Assembly: GCF_022568795.1 (NCBI RefSeq)
Contig: NZ_JAKZHU010000001.1
Coordinates: forward strand, 1,488,001-1,552,000
DNA from: Arsenicicoccus dermatophilus
Lineage (GTDB): Bacteria > Actinomycetota > Actinomycetes > Actinomycetales > Dermatophilaceae
Length of the DNA: 64,000 nt
Reading direction: 5' to 3'
Below the pieces are notes generated by a model. That model had not been told where the DNA came from, searched no databases, and worked only from the letters and a program-made list of their open reading frames with translations. The translations under genes were made by a program, and so were the position numbers. Shown here in pieces: positions 57,185 to 64,000 of this stretch; position 1 is the first letter of the stretch; every line of letters begins with the position of its first letter.

Positions 57185-58751
57185 TCAGCAGGGTGCGGGC
57201 TGCAGGTCCTTGCTCCACACGGTCTCGCCGAGGCCGTTGCGCAGGCTCACCGAGAAGGTGCCGGCGCGGTCGATCTCGACATACCCGAAGAACATCGCCT
57301 TCTGGTCCCGGGGCGACTGGTTCTGGTACCGCGGGACGCCCTGGAAGAGCACCTGCGGGCCGAAGGTCGCGTCCATCGTGCCGGGGCCGAAGGCGCCCGC
57401 CGAGATGGGGCCGGCGACGAACTCGTAGAAGCCGTCGAAGTCGGTGAACCTCGCCCTGGCCGGGTCGTAGTAGTGCGCCGCGCAGTAGTGCACGTCCGCG
57501 GTGAGCCAGACGACGTTGCGGATCTTGCGACGCTTGATCTCGCTCAGCAGGTAGGCCAGCTCCAGTTCGCGACCCAGCGGCGTACCCTGCTCGCCGTTGG
57601 CGATCGCCTCGATGTTCTTGCCGTCCGGGACGATGATGCCGATCGGCATGTCCGCCGCGACGACCTTCCAGGTCGCCCGCGAGCGCTGCAGCGAGTCGAG
57701 GAGCCACTCCACCTGCCGGGTGCCGAGGAAGGCCGTGCGGTGCGTCTCCAGGCCGGGGGTGTTGGCGTGGCGGTAGGTGCGCATGTCCAGGCAGAAGACG
57801 TCCAGGTGGGAGCCGCGCTCGACGGTGCGGTACATCTGCGGCGCGCGGCCCAGGTCGGGCAGGCCCCGGCCGTGGCGGTCGGCGATCGGCATGAAGTCGA
57901 AGAAGGCCTGCCGGGCGCGGGTGGCGAGGACGTCGACGCGCTTCTCCTGGGTGTACCGCGCGTCGTCGAGGACCTGGCCGGGGTACCAGTTGTTGTGGGT
58001 CTCGTGGTCGTCCCACTGGCTGATGACCGGCACGTCGGCATACATCCCACGGATGTTGGCGTCCATGAGGTTGTAGCGGTAGCGCCCGCGGAACTCGTCG
58101 AGCGTCTCGGCGACCTTGGCGACCTGGGGGGGTGACGACGTTGCGCCACACCTGGCCGTCGGGCTCGACGACGCGCTCGGCGATCGGTCCGTCGGCATAG
58201 ATGGTGTCGCCGGAGTGGATCAGGAAGTCGGGGCGCAGCCGGTGCATCGCGCGGTAGGCCACCATGCCGCCGAGGTCGGGGTTGATGCCCCAGCCCTGGC
58301 CGGCCGTGTCGCCCGTCCACACGAAGGACTGCGGCGCGTCGTGCACCGGGGCCGTCGAGAAGTGGCCGACGCCCACGTCGCCGCGGTGACCGTCGAGGTC
58401 CTCGAACTGCACGCGGTACTCGAAGTCGCGGCCCGGGGCCAGGCCCTTGAGCTCGAGCTTGGCGGTCAGGTCGGTCTTGGGGGTGGCCCACGGCCCGGCG
58501 ACCTCGCGCCAGGAGCCGCGTCGGCCACCGGAGGTGACCCGCACGACCATGCGGCCGGGACGGTCCGAGCGCGACCAGATCATGGCCGATCGGGAGGTGA
58601 CGTCCCCGGACTGCACGCCGCTCGGCAGGACCCCGCGCGGACGCAGGAGGGCCGGGGCGCCGGTGGCGGAGGCGGTGGACTGGCCGAGGGCGACGAGACC
58701 GGCACCGCCGAGGGCGCCGGTCAGCAGGGAGCGACGAGAGACCGTGGGCAT
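57185..58751 (-). pseudogene. PhoD-type alkaline phosphatase/phosphodiesterase, frameshifted near 58126
   Basis: A Tat-exported phosphatase of the PhoD family that releases phosphate from mono- and diesters using Fe and Ca. The N-terminus has a twin-arginine signal (SRRSLLTGALGGAGLVALG). The N-terminal part reads to FLIHSGDTIYAD, then the frame is lost at a 7-G run (58126-58132 on plus). One fewer base restores it: the other frame continues with SQWDDHETHNNWYP, AADMPIGI, WLTADVHYCAAHYYDP and the C-terminal FFGYVEIDRAGTFSVSL, stop 57185. All metal-site motifs are present across the two frames. It is therefore broken by one extra base, or the base is a sequencing error. ATG 58751. Confidence 0.88.
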
Positions 58752-58797
58752 GCCTGCCACTGTGCGGGTCTCGCGTGAACACGGGGGGTGGGCACGG

Positions 58798-59052
58798 GTG
58801 AACGCGCGAAGGCACGAGGATGGCACCCTGCGCCGTCTCGTCCTCGTCCGGCATGCCGAGTCCACCGACAACGACCTCTGCGCCCGCACCGGCGCCCGCG
58901 TCGGCCGGGTGCCCGATCCGCTGCTCAGCCGGTATGGCGAGAAGCAGGCCGAGCTGCTCGCCGCTGCGCTGAGGCTCCCGGGCGCGTGGTGCGACGAGCG
59001 AACCGGTCAAGCAGGACGAGCGGCCCGGCGCACGAGCCGCCTGCTGGGCTGA
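58798..59052 (+). pseudogene. Truncated histidine-phosphatase (phosphoglycerate mutase-like) fragment
   Basis: A short open frame of 84 residues begins with the RHG-type motif LVLVRHAESTDND and continues VPDPLLSRYGEKQAELLAAAL, typical of the first 60 residues of this family. The second catalytic part (downstream His motif near residue 150) is missing, and the reading ends after 24 unrelated residues. It is truncated, so activity is not expected. Confidence 0.6.
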
Positions 59053-59080
59053 GCTGCGTGAGGTGGTTACGCTTCGTGCG

Positions 59081-59782
59081 ATGAGCGAGCAGGAGCACTA
59101 CTTCACGTCGAGCGCGCCGGCCGGCGAGGCCGAGCGCCGCTCGATCCGGATCCGCCTCGTGGGGCACACCGTGGACGTGGAGACCGCTCGGGGCACCTTC
59201 TCCCCCGACGGTCTGGACAAGGGGACGGCGGTGCTGCTCGCGCAGGCCCCCACGCCGCCCGCCACCGGCACCTTCCTCGACCTGGGCTGCGGCTGGGGCC
59301 CGGTGAGCCTGGCGCTGGGGCTCCTGGCCCCCGGCGCGACCGTCCACGCCGTCGACGTCAACGAGCGCGCCCTGGACCTCGCCCGCCGCAACGCCGCCGC
59401 CCTGGGACTCCACGGCGTCCAGGCCCTGCGCGCCGAGGAGGTCCCCGCCGACGTGGGCTACGACCTGATCTGGTCCAACCCGCCGATCCGGGTGGGCAAG
59501 CAGGTGCTGCACGAGCTGATGCGGACCTGGCTGCCGCGGCTGTTGCCCGGTGGCGAGGCCTATCTCGTGGTGCAGCGCAACCTCGGCTCGGACTCGCTGC
59601 AGCGGTGGCTCGCCGCCGAGCTGCCCGACCTGCAGGTGAGTCGGCACGCGAGTGCCAAGGCCTTTCGCGTGCTGCGGGTCGCTCGCCCCGACACCGAGGC
59701 AGGCCTGGCCACCCCCGGGAAGAGCACCGCAGGGGACCTCGTTGCTCGGACGAGATCCCCTGCGGTGCAGCCATACCGGTGA
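59081..59782 (+). CDS. RsmC-like class I methyltransferase
   Basis: A 233-residue AdoMet-dependent methyltransferase of the MTS/RsmC type. Its features are HYFTSSAPAG near the start, the AdoMet loop FLDLGCGWGPVSLALGLL, DVNERALDLARRNAA and the base-flipping catalytic motif SNPPIRVG. RsmC makes m2G1207 in 16S rRNA, but single-domain relatives have mixed targets. ATG 59081 is preferred over the upstream start. The last 14 codons form the left and loop part of a long hairpin. Confidence 0.85.
   Translation: MSEQEHYFTSSAPAGEAERRSIRIRLVGHTVDVETARGTFSPDGLDKGTAVLLAQAPTPPATGTFLDLGCGWGPVSLALGLLAPGATVHAVDVNERALDLARRNAAALGLHGVQALRAEEVPADVGYDLIWSNPPIRVGKQVLHELMRTWLPRLLPGGEAYLVVQRNLGSDSLQRWLAAELPDLQVSRHASAKAFRVLRVARPDTEAGLATPGKSTAGDLVARTRSPAVQPYR
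59724..59768. terminator. 13-bp hairpin within the 3' end of the methyltransferase gene
   Basis: GCACCGCAGGGGA (59724-59736) pairs with 59756-59768, continued inside by CTCGT/ACGAG pairs. It lies in the last codons of the methyltransferase and 22 bases before the convergent roadblock stop. It probably serves as terminator for one or both; no T-tract. Confidence 0.6.
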
Positions 59783-59789
59783 ATACCGG

Positions 59790-60158
59790 TTACGATCGAA
59801 CTCCGTTCTTGGCGAACACCTGCTTGACCGTGGTGCGGATCAGGGCGAGGTTGGTCTTGTCCTTCTCCGCGGCGAGGTACAGGAAGGTCTCGTCGTTGAT
59901 CGTCTTGATCAGGTGAAGCTGGTCACCCAGGGTCAGGAGCATGTCCTCGAGCTCGCTCTCGATGCCCAGGGCGCGCATGGTCTTGTACTTGCCCTTGACC
60001 ATCTCGGAGTTGTAGGCGCTCGCAACCTCGAGATCGAAGTTGGGGCGGTCGCTCCGAGCGGCCAGGGTCATGCCGCTGGACAGATCGACGATCGAGGCAC
60101 CCATGAATCCATTGATGTCCGCAGCGACCTGATCGATGATGGCGTTGTAGTCAGCCAT
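59790..60158 (-). CDS. Roadblock/LC7-domain protein (MglB/CvnB-like)
   Basis: A 122-residue single-domain roadblock protein, MADYNAIIDQVAADINGFMGASIVDLSSGMTLA. Such proteins act as GTPase-activating or anchoring partners of small GTPases (MglB in Myxococcus, CvnB in Streptomyces). ATG 60158 has AAGGAG 5 bases upstream. It lies 275 bp downstream of the other roadblock gene, in the same orientation, with no gene between. The role of its partner GTPase is inferred from locality. Confidence 0.88.
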   Translation of the reverse strand: MADYNAIIDQVAADINGFMGASIVDLSSGMTLAARSDRPNFDLEVASAYNSEMVKGKYKTMRALGIESELEDMLLTLGDQLHLIKTINDETFLYLAAEKDKTNLALIRTTVKQVFAKNGVRS

Positions 60159-60433
60159 GTTTGCTCCTTCTGAGCCGGGTGGCTCTGACGTGCCTTTCGG
60201 CTCCGGGTTGTCCGGTCCTGTTCCTCCTGGTGCCCGCAGATCGGGCGACGCCGTGCCGTGGCCAGGACCGTGGAGCCGGGCAGGCGGTTCGGGGGGTGGC
60301 GCAACGAGCTGACCGGGGGTGCGGGCAGGCTGCGTTGCCTGGTGATGGGCGGGGGCGATGCCGGCGTTCCACCAACGTGCCAGTCGGCCACGAAGCGGAG
60401 CAGTCTCGCCCCCCTCGTGGCCTGAAGCTCGTG
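60159..60433 (-). other. Gap between the two roadblock genes
   Basis: This 275-bp stretch has no convincing gene. It is Pro/Gly/Arg-rich in all frames and may hold a promoter or a processing site that lets the second roadblock gene be expressed separately. No clear -10/-35 pair or hairpin was seen. Confidence 0.4.
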
Positions 60434-60901
60434 TCATGCGTGACCTTCCAGGTAGCGCCTGATGTCCTCGCCCACCGATCGGGTCGCGACCAGGAGCACC
60501 CCTAGAGTGACATCTCGAGCCGCAACGACCAAGAGGAGCTGTCCGAGGTGAGCGACGTCCAGGCGCTGCAGGACGCACTGGAAGTCCGCACCGCCGATGT
60601 TGACCATGGTGGAGCTGACGTCCTCACCCGGGCTCATCGCCTCCCGGTGCGCCGCGGCGACCGCGAAGACCGAGCTGCTGAGCGCCGCGACCTTGCCGAC
60701 CTGACTGACATCCACCCCCACCGCCGCGATGTTGAGGCCGTCGCCGGTGCACGCCATCGCCCCGATGAGCGTGGGGAGGGAGTCGTACAGGCGCTCGAGG
60801 CGAGGAGAGATGGCGGCGCCGAGCAGGTGCGACCAGGCATCCCAGTCCTCCCGCAGCTCAGGGGCGACGCCGGGCAGACTTCCTTGCGCTTGCGGGGTCA
60901 T
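60434..60901 (-). CDS. Second roadblock/LC7-like protein
   Basis: A 155-residue protein with a roadblock-type fold from about residue 40: LPTLIGAMACTGDGLNIAAVGVDVSQVGKVAALSS and FQCVLQRLDVAHLGQLLLVVAA. The first 35 residues and the last 20 are extra. Its start overlaps the GTPase stop in an ATGA (60898-60901), so the two are coupled and probably form a complex. Sequence is distant from the 122-residue roadblock, so they are not a recent duplication. Confidence 0.8.
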   Translation of the reverse strand: MTPQAQGSLPGVAPELREDWDAWSHLLGAAISPRLERLYDSLPTLIGAMACTGDGLNIAAVGVDVSQVGKVAALSSSVFAVAAAHREAMSPGEDVSSTMVNIGGADFQCVLQRLDVAHLGQLLLVVAARDVTLGVLLVATRSVGEDIRRYLEGHA

Positions 60902-61500
60902 CCTTCCTCCAGCTTGAGCAGAGCGGTGCGAACCACCTGGCGCACGTCCTCAGCCTTACGAGGGTCGGCGGCCACCAGGCGGATGCCGGGGTCGAACTCG
61001 TCCAGCAGACCACGGAAGTCCTTCAGCTCGAAGGGACTGTCGGGCAGATCGAGCCTGGTGACCGCCACGGTCAGACGCTGGAGCACGTCGGGGACGCCGC
61101 GAGAGATGTACTCGATCCACTCCCGGGCCTCGCCGAGTGCGTAGTCATTCTGCCCGTAGAGCCACAGCACCACGGCACAACGGGCGTGAAGAGCACCCTT
61201 TCGCGTCAGGTCGAACCTCGCCTGCCCGGGGGTGCCGTAGATGGCCACCGAGCCCAGGTCCTCGCTGGACCACTCGCCGTAGTCGATGCCGACGGTGGTG
61301 GTGCGCTTGGGAGTCGTCGGCATCGCCGGCGCCTCGTTCCACGGCACCTCCGTGCTGGCCGCGTCGATGGTCGAGCTCACTCGTACGGCAGTCGTCTTGC
61401 CGACTCCCAGGGGGCCGCAGAAAGCCACCTCGTGCTTGACGGTGGAGCCGATGACGGCTTCAGGGCGCGAAGGCGGCCTCTGAGCAGCTTGCTCCGGCAC
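60898..61500 (-). CDS. Small Ras-like GTPase of the MglA/CvnD type
   Basis: A 200-residue GTP-binding protein. G1 is CGPLGVGKTT (near 28-37), the G3-like motif is IYGTPGQARFD (GTPGQ, as in CvnD/MglA), and the G4-like motif is TRLDL. No membrane segment. GTG 61500 has GGAGG 5 bases upstream, which fixes the start; a TTG four codons earlier is less likely. It is the first gene of GTPase-roadblock-(gap)-roadblock. Streptomyces conservons add a histidine kinase-like CvnA and CvnC, which are missing here, so it resembles the minimal MglA/MglB pair. Partner and output unknown. Confidence 0.85.
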   Translation of the reverse strand: MPEQAAQRPPSRPEAVIGSTVKHEVAFCGPLGVGKTTAVRVSSTIDAASTEVPWNEAPAMPTTPKRTTTVGIDYGEWSSEDLGSVAIYGTPGQARFDLTRKGALHARCAVVLWLYGQNDYALGEAREWIEYISRGVPDVLQRLTVAVTRLDLPDSPFELKDFRGLLDEFDPGIRLVAADPRKAEDVRQVVRTALLKLEEG

Positions 61501-61708
61501 GCAAACCTCCAAGTATCCAAACCGGAAAGAGCACCATGCGGCTCTCTCCCACGCGCACAGGTCGCGCGCGCAGCGGACCTACCGTAGGGCATGGCGGATG
61601 TGCACTCGACCCCGGTCGCCCACTCTGCACGAGAATGCTCCGGAGCAGGACTCCCCGCGGCAACCCGATCACCTTCAGTCATTGGTCGGGCCGCCAAAAG
61701 GTCGCCCG

Positions 61709-62590
61709 TCAGAGGCGGACGACCCCGTCCGCGACCAGCGCCGCCGGCCCGCTGAGCTCGACCCGGCCCTCCGGCAGGGGACGTACGTGCACGGTGCCGC
61801 CCGGGACGTCCACCCGCCATACGTCACCGGTCTCGCGCACCCCGGCCCACCAGCGCACCGCCAGCGCCGCCGCCGCCGCACCGGTGCCGCAGGAGCGGGT
61901 CTCCCCCACCCCGCGCTCGTGCACCCGCATCCGCAGGTGGCCGTCGCCGAGCGGGCTGACGAACTCCACGTTGGTGCCCTCCAGCGGCGCCGGCTGGACG
62001 TGCGGCGCCCGGGTCAGGTCCAGGTCGTCGAGCTCGCGTCCGTCCGGCAGCACCACCACGGTGTGCGGGTTGCCCAGGTCGAGCGACAGCGCCGGCACCG
62101 CCTCGTGGTCGTCCACCTTGACCAGGGCGTCCGAGCCGTCCCGCGCGGCGACGTCCGGCTCGGCGAGGCGCCAGGGGCCGAGGTCGACGGCATACAGCTC
62201 CTCGCCGTCCGGACCGGTCGACACCCGCACCCGCTTGGTCCCCGCCCGGGTCGCGATCGCGAACTCCCCTGCCCGCTCGAGACCCTCGCGCCGCAGGTAG
62301 GCCGCGAAGACGCGGGTGCCGTTGCCGCACATCTGCGCCAGCGAGCCGTCGGCGTTGCGGTAGTCCATGAACCAGTGCGCCTCCGCGGCCTGGTCCAGCA
62401 CCTCGGGGACACCCGCCAGCGCGGTCGGCACCACCCGGATCACACCGTCGCCGCCGAGCCCCGCCCGCCGGTCCGCGAGGCGCGCGACCTCGCTGGGCGC
62501 CAGGGAGATCGAGCCGTCCGGGTCCGGGAGGAGGACGAAGTCGTTCTCGGTCCCGTGGCCCTTGGTGAAGCGCAGCGCGCGAGTCGTCAT
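61709..62590 (-). CDS. dapF: Diaminopimelate epimerase
   Basis: A 293-residue enzyme that converts LL- to meso-diaminopimelate for lysine and cell-wall synthesis. The two catalytic Cys are in MCGNGTRVFAA and SCGTGAAAAAL, and GHGTENDFVLLPD is at the N-terminus. ATG 62590 overlaps the miaA stop (ATGA). Complete. The order miaA-dapF-hflX is typical, with other genes now placed between dapF and hflX. Confidence 0.95.
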   Translation of the reverse strand: MTTRALRFTKGHGTENDFVLLPDPDGSISLAPSEVARLADRRAGLGGDGVIRVVPTALAGVPEVLDQAAEAHWFMDYRNADGSLAQMCGNGTRVFAAYLRREGLERAGEFAIATRAGTKRVRVSTGPDGEELYAVDLGPWRLAEPDVAARDGSDALVKVDDHEAVPALSLDLGNPHTVVVLPDGRELDDLDLTRAPHVQPAPLEGTNVEFVSPLGDGHLRMRVHERGVGETRSCGTGAAAAALAVRWWAGVRETGDVWRVDVPGGTVHVRPLPEGRVELSGPAALVADGVVRL

Positions 62591-63558
62591 GGTGCCCAGT
62601 CTCCCCCGAGCGCCGCGATGCCGTCGAGCAGGTCCGCGTGGACCTGCTCGTGCAGCTCCGCGGGCGCCCGATCGCCGGTCAGCACCGAGGTCGTGTCGTG
62701 CCACCGGATCCGGGGGTCGGGGCGGAACCACGCCTCCTGGCGCCGGGCGAGCCTGCGGGTCAGCGCGGTCGTCTCCTCCTGGGCCTGCTGCTCGTCCAGG
62801 CGCCCGTCGAGCTGACCGAGGGCCTGGGCATAGCCGATCGCCTTGGCCGCGGTGCGCCCCTCGCGCAATCCCCGCGGCTCCAGCATCCGCACCTCGTCGA
62901 GCAGGCCCTGCTCCCACATCCGCGCGACCCGGGCGGCGAGCCGCTCGTCCAGCACCGCGCGGTCGGCGCGCAGCCCGATCATCACGGTCGGGAGGCGGTG
63001 GGTGCGCTCGGGCATGCTGGCGCTGAAGGGTCGGCCCGTTAGCTCGATCACCTCCAGGGCCCGCACCACGCGGCGGGCGTTGGTCGCCAGGATCCGCTCG
63101 GCGGCCACCGGGTCCAGGACGCGCAGCCGCTCGACCAGCACGGGCAGCCCGCGCCGCTCGGCCTCCTGCTGCAGCCGGGCGCGGACGGCCGGGTCCGTCG
63201 GCGGTATGTCGAGCAGGTCCAGCGCCGCACGCACGTAGAGCCCCGAGCCGCCCACGAGGACCGGGACGCCCCCGCAAGCCCGGATGGCGTCGATGTCACG
63301 GCGCGCCTCGCGCTGGTAGGCCGCGACGCTCGCCTCGTCGACCAGGTCCAGGACGTCGAGCTGGTGGTGCGCGACCCCGCGCCGCTCGGCCGGCGTGAGC
63401 TTGGCGGTGCCCACGTCCATCCCGCGGTAGAGCTGCATGGCGTCCGCGTTGACCACCTCGCCGCCGAGTCGCCGGGCGAGCTCGACCCCGACGTCGGACT
63501 TGCCGGTGGCGGTGGCGCCGACGACGGCCACCACGGGGGGTGCTGCGGGGTCCGTCAT
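62587..63558 (-). CDS. miaA: tRNA dimethylallyltransferase MiaA
   Basis: A 323-residue enzyme that adds an isopentenyl group to A37 of tRNAs reading UNN codons. The P-loop is GATATGKSDVGVELA, then NADAMQLYRGMDVGTAKL, HHQLDVLDLVDEA, and GGSGLYVRAALD. The C-terminal WFRPDPRIRWHD is also normal. It is coupled to dapF. One copy of the GTATGNCG motif overlaps its start codon at 63553-63560. Confidence 0.95.
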   Translation of the reverse strand: MTDPAAPPVVAVVGATATGKSDVGVELARRLGGEVVNADAMQLYRGMDVGTAKLTPAERRGVAHHQLDVLDLVDEASVAAYQREARRDIDAIRACGGVPVLVGGSGLYVRAALDLLDIPPTDPAVRARLQQEAERRGLPVLVERLRVLDPVAAERILATNARRVVRALEVIELTGRPFSASMPERTHRLPTVMIGLRADRAVLDERLAARVARMWEQGLLDEVRMLEPRGLREGRTAAKAIGYAQALGQLDGRLDEQQAQEETTALTRRLARRQEAWFRPDPRIRWHDTTSVLTGDRAPAELHEQVHADLLDGIAALGGDWAP

Positions 63559-63664
63559 ACGCCGATCCTCCCAGAAGGGATGTGCAAACCCGGGCCGAGT
63601 GCGTCATGGTGGTGCCGAGGCCGCTGCGGCGGTCGACCTGTCCCCGCACGGAAGGAGTTGCCGC

Positions 63665-63862
63665 ATGAGCATGTTCGACAACCTGAAGGACAAGGCCACC
63701 GAGGCCATGGAGCGGCACCCCGACAAGGTGGAGCAGCTCTCCGACCAGGGCATCGAGCGGGCCGGCGACGTGCTCGACTCGCGCACCGGCGGCGAGTACT
63801 CCGAGAAGATCGACATGGCGCAGCGTGCCGCCGACGAGCGAGTCGGCGACAACAGCCAGTGA
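63665..63862 (+). CDS. Small Rv0909-like antitoxin-type protein
   Basis: A 65-residue acidic protein: MSMFDNLKDKATEAMERHPDKVEQ, then SDQGIERAGDVLDSRTGGEY. It resembles the small Rv0909-like antitoxins (annotated antitoxin proteins) of mycobacteria and other actinobacteria. No toxin is adjacent in the window, and such proteins are often solitary. GGAAGGAG lies 7 bases before ATG 63665, an excellent ribosome site. A hairpin follows at 63908. Confidence 0.75.
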   Translation: MSMFDNLKDKATEAMERHPDKVEQLSDQGIERAGDVLDSRTGGEYSEKIDMAQRAADERVGDNSQ

Positions 63863-63907
63863 CGATCGTGGGATGAGGCCCACCGCCTCCCCCGACGTCC
63901 GACCGGC

Positions 63908-63941
63908 CGAGGCCGTCGTCCCTGCGGGGGCGGCGGCCTCG
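63908..63941. terminator. Hairpin after the small antitoxin-like gene
   Basis: CGAGGCCG (63908-63915) pairs with CGGCCTCG (63934-63941), with an 18-base loop that pairs further inside. It begins 46 bases after the stop and is a plausible terminator. Confidence 0.5.
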
Positions 63942-64000
63942 CCCCATCACCTCGATCCCCGGGACGTCCGCCTGGGGTGAAGGCCCTGACCCGCACCGAC

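Noticed and set aside
58126-58132. Two separate overlapping phosphatase genes at the phoD locus
   Set aside because: Neither half alone has the full fold, and a single base restores one continuous PhoD, so one broken gene is the better explanation.

Overview
The window is about 72% GC, densely packed with genes and rich in actinobacterial gene families: long LeuA, the HrcA/CIRCE block, DUF3097, NrtR with nadABC, AdnAB-era style housekeeping neighbours and type VII (WXG/EspC-like) proteins. Gene order and protein style point to the Micrococcales, most like Intrasporangiaceae relatives. This is an inference from recognised families; no 16S or marker search could be run.

Layout. 1-3211: AlkB-like dioxygenase, a secreted GH5 endoglycoceramidase-like enzyme, then a decayed stretch with two large inverted repeats and an S9 peptidase remnant. 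3212-7550: hipBA with two clear operators, leuA with a possible leucine leader peptide, and a 5'-truncated M4 protease. 7557-10985: a three-gene type VII-style toxin/immunity-like operon and a divergent unknown gene. 11065-23129: the conserved hrcA-dnaJ-rsmE-hinT-phoH-ybeY-corC-era block on the minus strand. It is broken twice: an IS110 element sits between hinT and phoH, and a 3.3 kb patch of Gmad2, Rhs, IS256 and broken IS256 sequence sits between rsmE and hinT. 23283-28639: DUF3097, then nrtR and the nadA-nadB-nadC operon behind a promoter with repeated operators. 28688-44944: DUF4870, hemW, a POT peptide transporter, an EEP-family enzyme, a YeiH transporter, tandem GNAT paralogues, a padR/HAAS pair, trmB-lepA, an MFS transporter, a lone PemK/MazF-like protein, rpsT, a dienelactone hydrolase-like protein and holA. 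45034-55036: DinG-type helicase, a second-type PRPP synthetase, a frameshifted A-PCP-TE NRPS-like enzyme, a VOC-GNAT fusion and two double-GNAT proteins. 55068-64000: hflX, a frameshifted PhoD, a methyltransferase, a roadblock/GTPase module, dapF, miaA and a small antitoxin-like protein.

The most unusual non-gene signal is a dispersed 8-mer, GTATGNCG. I found about 55 copies, equally on both strands, where roughly 6 would be expected from base composition. It forces otherwise rare codons (TAT, CAT, ATA), appears as an inverted pair in a hairpin after the GH5 gene, and is missing from the IS elements. The best candidate for a poorly described protein system is the translationally coupled set at 7557-10350 (small EspC-like protein, WXG-fold protein with a CdiA-like C-terminal domain, candidate immunity protein).

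Two genes (NRPS-like and phoD) are broken by single-base changes in homopolymer runs, which could be real decay, slippage or sequencing error.
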